Source of the DNA: DASRRB01 sp036732755
Lineage (GTDB): Bacteria; Planctomycetota; B15-G4; SIAN01
Direction of reading: 5' to 3'
Length of the DNA stretch: 18,389 nucleotides
Assembly (NCBI GenBank): GCA_036732755.1
Contig: DAINBU010000103.1
Coordinates: 1-18,389 of the forward strand
Shown: positions 15,433 to 18,389 of the stretch, piece by piece
How the letters are laid out: every line of letters starts with the position of its first letter
Position numbering within the stretch: the first letter of the stretch is position 1
Notes under the pieces: generated by a model
Told to the model about the DNA's origin: nothing
Database searches by the model: none
Seen by the model: only the letters and a program-made list of their open reading frames with translations
Position numbers and translations under genes: made by a program

Positions 15433-17112
15433 ATGTGCAATGCAATTCGTTTCGGCATGGTCGCTTGGATCGTCGCGGTCGCGGCGAGCGCGAATGGACA
15501 GGACGTCACGCGGGTCAACGTCAGTTCCAATGGAGACGAAGCCACGGATCTCAGCGGCGACGTCGCGATGTCGTCGGACGGGCGCTACGTGGCATTCAGC
15601 AGCTATGCGAGCAACCTCGTCGCCGGCGACACGAACTTCGCGAGTGACGTCTTCGTGCACGATCGCGTCACCGGCCAGACGACTCGGGTGAGCGTCGACT
15701 CCGCCGGAAACCAGGCGAACGGCTTCAGCAACGGAGCCGCCATCTCCTCCGACGGCCGCTTCGTCGCGTTCTACAGCGACGCGACCAATCTCGTTCCCGG
15801 CGATACGGGCGGCCACAATGATGCGTTCGTCCACGACACCCTCACCGGAACGACCACGCGCGTCAGCGTCGACTCGGGAGGCAACGCGGGCAACGACCAG
15901 TCCTACGGCGGCCTGTCGCTTTCCGCCGACGGTCAGCTCGTGGCGTTCGAGAGCTGGTCCACGAATCTCGTCGCCGGTGACACCAACGGCTGGCCCGACA
16001 TCTTCGTCCACGACCTCGCGACCGGGACGACCGCACGCGCCAACGTCGCCTCGGACGGGACTCAGGCGAACCAGTTCTGCACCCGGCCGGTGCTCTCGGC
16101 CGATGGCCTGCTGCTGGTGTTCTGGACCCAGGCGGACAACCTGGTTCCGGGAGACACGAACGGCTTCCAGGACATCCTGGTGCGCGACCTCGTCGCGGGA
16201 ACCACGATTCGAGTGAACGTCGACTCGTCCGGCGCTCAAGCGGACCACACAAGCGACGACATCGGATTCGGGTTCTCCGCCGACGATCGCCTCGTTTTCT
16301 TCGCCAGCCTGGCGACGAACCTCGCCCCCGGCGACACGAACCAGGAATGGGACGTCTTCGTCCACGACATCGTCTCGGGCGTCACCGAGCGCGTGAGCTT
16401 CGCGGACGACGAGAGCGAGGCCGACAACGCCTGCTTCGGGCCGTCCATCACCCCGGATGGGAACCAGATCGCCTTCTTCAGCTACGCGGACAATCTCGTC
16501 ACGGGCGACGTCAACGGTGCGATCGACGTCTTCGTGCGCGATCGCGCCGCCGGCACCACGCAGATGATGACGATCTCGTGCGCAGGCAACTTCGGGAACC
16601 GCGACAGCTACCGGCCGGTGATCTCGGCGGACGGCACGCTCGTCGCCTTCCTGAGCGATGCGGACACGCTCGTCCACGGCGACACCAATGGATTCACGGA
16701 CGTTTTCGTCACCGATCGGACCGTCGTGCCCGAGCAGGCCTACTGGAACAACTACGGCGTCGGCCACGCCGGCACTTTCGGAGTTCCGGGCCTCACGCTG
16801 AGCGGCGATCCGGAATTCGCCGCATCCATCTCCCTCAACGCCACGAACTCGCGCGGAACCTGGAGCGTCGGCTTCGTCGTCGCCGGCATCTCGCAGGTCT
16901 CCATCCCGTTCAAGGGCGGCACGCTCCTCGCGAACCCCAATCTGATCCTCGTCGAGCCGCTGTTCCCGTGGGGCTGGTCGCTGCCGATCACCATTCCGCG
17001 CGACGACGTCCTCTGCGGCGTCTCGGCCTTCCTCCAGATGATCGAGATCGACCCCGGCGCTTCCCACGGCTTCTCGATGTCCGAGGGACTGGAGATGCAC
17101 TTCGGCCACTGA
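15433..17112 (+). CDS. Secreted seven-bladed PD40/TolB-like beta-propeller protein
   Basis: Exported protein of 559 residues; molecular function unknown. A signal peptide is clear (MCNAIRFGMVAWIVAVAASA, likely cleaved after NG, before QDV). Seven copies of a 58-residue unit follow, with consensus SxDGRxVAFxSxAxNLV, GDTNGxxDVFVHD and TGTTTRVSVDSxGxQAN. Before the first unit, VTRVNVSSNGDEATD matches the end of a unit, so the ring can close by sharing strands between the termini. Residues 437-559 form a separate domain (YWNNYGVGHAG, FKGGTLLANPNLILVEPL, DVLCGVSAFLQMIEIDPGAS) that I recall as a recurring C-terminal module of planctomycete secreted proteins. The ATG at 15433 sits behind GGAAGGGGG; GTG codons at 15427 and 15430 are alternatives. 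It has lower GC than the left block and is likely co-transcribed with the next gene. Confidence 0.88.
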   Translation: MCNAIRFGMVAWIVAVAASANGQDVTRVNVSSNGDEATDLSGDVAMSSDGRYVAFSSYASNLVAGDTNFASDVFVHDRVTGQTTRVSVDSAGNQANGFSNGAAISSDGRFVAFYSDATNLVPGDTGGHNDAFVHDTLTGTTTRVSVDSGGNAGNDQSYGGLSLSADGQLVAFESWSTNLVAGDTNGWPDIFVHDLATGTTARANVASDGTQANQFCTRPVLSADGLLLVFWTQADNLVPGDTNGFQDILVRDLVAGTTIRVNVDSSGAQADHTSDDIGFGFSADDRLVFFASLATNLAPGDTNQEWDVFVHDIVSGVTERVSFADDESEADNACFGPSITPDGNQIAFFSYADNLVTGDVNGAIDVFVRDRAAGTTQMMTISCAGNFGNRDSYRPVISADGTLVAFLSDADTLVHGDTNGFTDVFVTDRTVVPEQAYWNNYGVGHAGTFGVPGLTLSGDPEFAASISLNATNSRGTWSVGFVVAGISQVSIPFKGGTLLANPNLILVEPLFPWGWSLPITIPRDDVLCGVSAFLQMIEIDPGASHGFSMSEGLEMHFGH

Positions 17113-17115
17113 GCC

Positions 17116-17694
17116 ATGACGAAGACGTGGAAGAAGGGGCGCGGCAAGCTCGGCTTCCTGCAGCCCCTGCTCGGCCGCTGGAAGGCGCAGGCCGAGACTC
17201 CGATGGGTCCGGTGCTGTGCACGCGCGAGTTCACCGAGGTGCTCGGCGCCAACTACGTCGAGCTGCGGGCGACGTGGACGTTCGGGGCTCCGGCAAAGGG
17301 CGCCGGCGCGGGCGGCTTCGAATGCCCGGACGAAGTCGCGAGCTCGAAGGCCGACCCGAAGTCCGAACGGCTCGCGAAGATGCGCGAGGCGATGTCGAAG
17401 TACGCCGGCAAGGTCTACGAGGAGCGCGCGCTCATCGGCGTCGGCAAGGACGGCGCCGTGACCTTCTGGTCCTTCACCTCCGACGGCAAGAACTCGAGCG
17501 GCGTCGTCGCCGACGTCACCGACCTCCACCCGAGCGCGATCGGCTTCGAGGCGCAGATGGACGCCGGCCTCGCCCGGATGGCGTATTGGCCGGACGAGGA
17601 GGCGGAGGGGGAGGGATTCCGCTGGGTCGTGGAATCGCTGAACAGGAAGAAGGGTTGGCGGCGTTTCACGGAGCACAGGTACCGGCGGGCGTAG
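17116..17694 (+). CDS. DUF1579-type (lipocalin-like) protein
   Basis: Small protein of 192 residues. The pattern FLQPLLGRWKAQAETPMGP, FTEVLGANYVELRATW, YEERALIGVGKDGAVTFWSF and GFRWVVESLNRKKGWRRFTE resembles the lipocalin-like DUF1579 group: an N-terminal GxW, then alternating strands with a conserved middle and C-terminus. Ligand and role are unknown. A polar insert (about residues 70-100, FECPDEVASSKADPKSERLA) interrupts the strands. There is no signal peptide, so it is probably cytoplasmic, unlike the secreted protein before it. The ATG lies 3 nt after the propeller stop, and no Shine-Dalgarno sequence is visible, so translation probably depends on the upstream gene. The family call is by motif memory only. 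Confidence 0.72.
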   Translation: MTKTWKKGRGKLGFLQPLLGRWKAQAETPMGPVLCTREFTEVLGANYVELRATWTFGAPAKGAGAGGFECPDEVASSKADPKSERLAKMREAMSKYAGKVYEERALIGVGKDGAVTFWSFTSDGKNSSGVVADVTDLHPSAIGFEAQMDAGLARMAYWPDEEAEGEGFRWVVESLNRKKGWRRFTEHRYRRA

Positions 17695-17884
17695 GCGACT
17701 GCGGCCGATCCGCGGCGGGCGAGCGCCACCGGGGGTGACGAGAGCGCGTGGAGAGTGGAGCCGTGAGGCCGAAGGCGGACAGGGAGCCTCGGATCGTAGG
17801 TGCGACGATGCGGACACCGAAGCCGTAGCTGATGCAAGTGAAGCTGTCGAATTCAAGTTAGGCGTACATGCAGGTGGTCGACCG

Positions 17885-18334
17885 ATGCAAGGTCAATCAG
17901 GATCGCGTCTGAGTCTCTCGCTCTGGGATCCGCCCGGCATGAATGCAGTCATGTTGGTGGGCGCGATTGGGCTCGTTGTTCTTGGGATTCGCGTGTATCG
18001 GCTCATCATGCGGCGAGATGCCGCGGAGTCTTGGTGGGCGGCACGGGCATGGGGCTGGTCGACGGTCATGTCGGGCGTGTTCTTCTGCGCCGCATGGTTG
18101 CTCCCAAGACTGGCGCTGAATCTCTTGCGCCTCAATCGCGGTGTGCCTGCTTTCATCGCGGTCGTCGCCGGACTGTTTTCGTTTGCGGTGATTCTGGGTC
18201 GAATCACGTCCGGAACTGGCGGAAAGAATGCTGGCGTCGTGTCGGGACTGCTCGCAACGACGTGCTTGGCGGGCGCTGTGTTCGTGTGGGTTATCGGAAT
18301 TGGGATGGCCTATCTGGGTCCGGGCCTGCACTAA
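17885..18334 (+). CDS. Small hypothetical membrane protein, four predicted helices
   Basis: Family not recognised. The 149-residue product has about four hydrophobic segments: AVMLVGAIGLVVLGIRVY, TVMSGVFFCAAWLLPRL, AFIAVVAGLFSFAVILG, and a final stretch from VVSGLLATTCLAG to GIGMAYL. A basic loop (RLIMRRDAAESWW) follows the first helix. AGGTGG at 17872-17877, seven bases before the ATG at 17885, supports this start; an ATG at 17939, just before the first helix, is an alternative. The frame is open back to 17735, but that part is unconvincing. By hand count over four rows the region is about 58% GC, clearly below the rest of the window. That fits recent acquisition or weak adaptation. It lies between the 190-nt gap after the DUF1579-type gene and a possible insertion-sequence end. 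Confidence 0.6.
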   Translation: MQGQSGSRLSLSLWDPPGMNAVMLVGAIGLVVLGIRVYRLIMRRDAAESWWAARAWGWSTVMSGVFFCAAWLLPRLALNLLRLNRGVPAFIAVVAGLFSFAVILGRITSGTGGKNAGVVSGLLATTCLAGAVFVWVIGIGMAYLGPGLH

Positions 18335-18389
18335 TGACCTGCCCCCCAAGAACCGGTCCACCCGATATGAGAGTCTTTCGGCCCCGAAC
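18335..18389 (+). mobile_element. Possible left end of an IS3-type insertion sequence (cut by window edge)
   Basis: Immediately after the stop of the small membrane protein, the sequence TGACCTGCCCCCCAAGAACC begins, followed by GGTCCACCC and an ATG at 18364. It resembles terminal sequences of IS3-family elements as I remember them: a TG start and a GACCTGCCCCC core shortly before orfA. No transposase or second end can be seen in the window. Confidence 0.25.

Noticed and set aside
14551..17856. 1,101-codon open frame on the - strand across the propeller and DUF1579-type genes
   Set aside because: Its apparent repeats (DEIVRVAVERDEAAVG-like) are the antisense image of the seven propeller units. 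The + strand frame has a signal peptide and recognisable blades.
17857..17863. GTTAGGC, a match to the integron attC core-site pattern GTTRRRY, shortly before the small membrane-protein gene
   Set aside because: No partner RYYYAAC core site or folded attC stem could be found 50-140 bases upstream or after the gene, and no integrase is visible. Seven bases alone are not enough.
17897..18361. 154-codon - strand frame opposite the four-helix membrane protein
   Set aside because: It is rich in Arg, His, Ser and Gln with no hydrophobic core or ribosome site. The + strand frame gives coherent membrane helices behind AGGTGG.

Overview
The window is about 18.4 kb of high-GC bacterial DNA, mostly around 70% or more by eye, with dense genes, 3-9 nt gaps and 4-nt stop/start overlaps. 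The envelope is Gram-negative: a cytochrome bd oxidase, a lipoprotein, a periplasmic HlyD-type adaptor and secreted proteins. The secreted beta-propeller protein near the right end has a C-terminal module that I recall from secreted proteins of Planctomycetota. A planctomycete or a similar high-GC environmental lineage is therefore my best guess, from recollection only. I see no rRNA, tRNA or CRISPR array.

Left block (2-6151, + strand): a SulP anion transporter cut by the window edge, then cydA and cydB for a cytochrome bd-type terminal oxidase. A perfect GC-rich hairpin follows cydB. Next come an uncharacterised six-helix membrane protein and an ankyrin-repeat protein that overlap by 4 nt. 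The CydA has a short Q-loop and lacks the lysine used for quinol binding in the E. coli enzyme.

Middle (6122-7884): a DUF4239-type membrane protein on the - strand overlaps the ankyrin gene tail-to-tail. A lipoprotein with a short Pro-rich repeat diverges from it.

Main block of interest (7905-15262, - strand): five closely spaced genes, read right to left. They are a GalU-like nucleotidyltransferase with an altered G-loop, a roughly 1,114-residue fusion of an L-fucokinase-type GHMP sugar kinase with a eukaryotic-type UDP-glucose pyrophosphorylase (UDPGP) domain, a lipoprotein-like HlyD adaptor, an ABC ATPase and an ABC-2 permease. The layout suggests that sugar-nucleotide chemistry is coupled to export of a glycan, glycolipid or glycosylated metabolite. 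The kinase/UDPGP order is the reverse of the classical fucokinase/pyrophosphorylase FKP, and all three catalytic domains carry changed nucleotide-binding loops. This is the strongest candidate here for an undescribed system.

Right block (15433-18389, + strand): a secreted seven-bladed propeller protein, then 3 nt later a small lipocalin-like DUF1579-type protein. After that, base composition falls to about 58% GC across a small four-helix membrane protein. The last 55 bases resemble, from memory, the terminal sequence of an IS3-type insertion sequence, but no transposase is visible.
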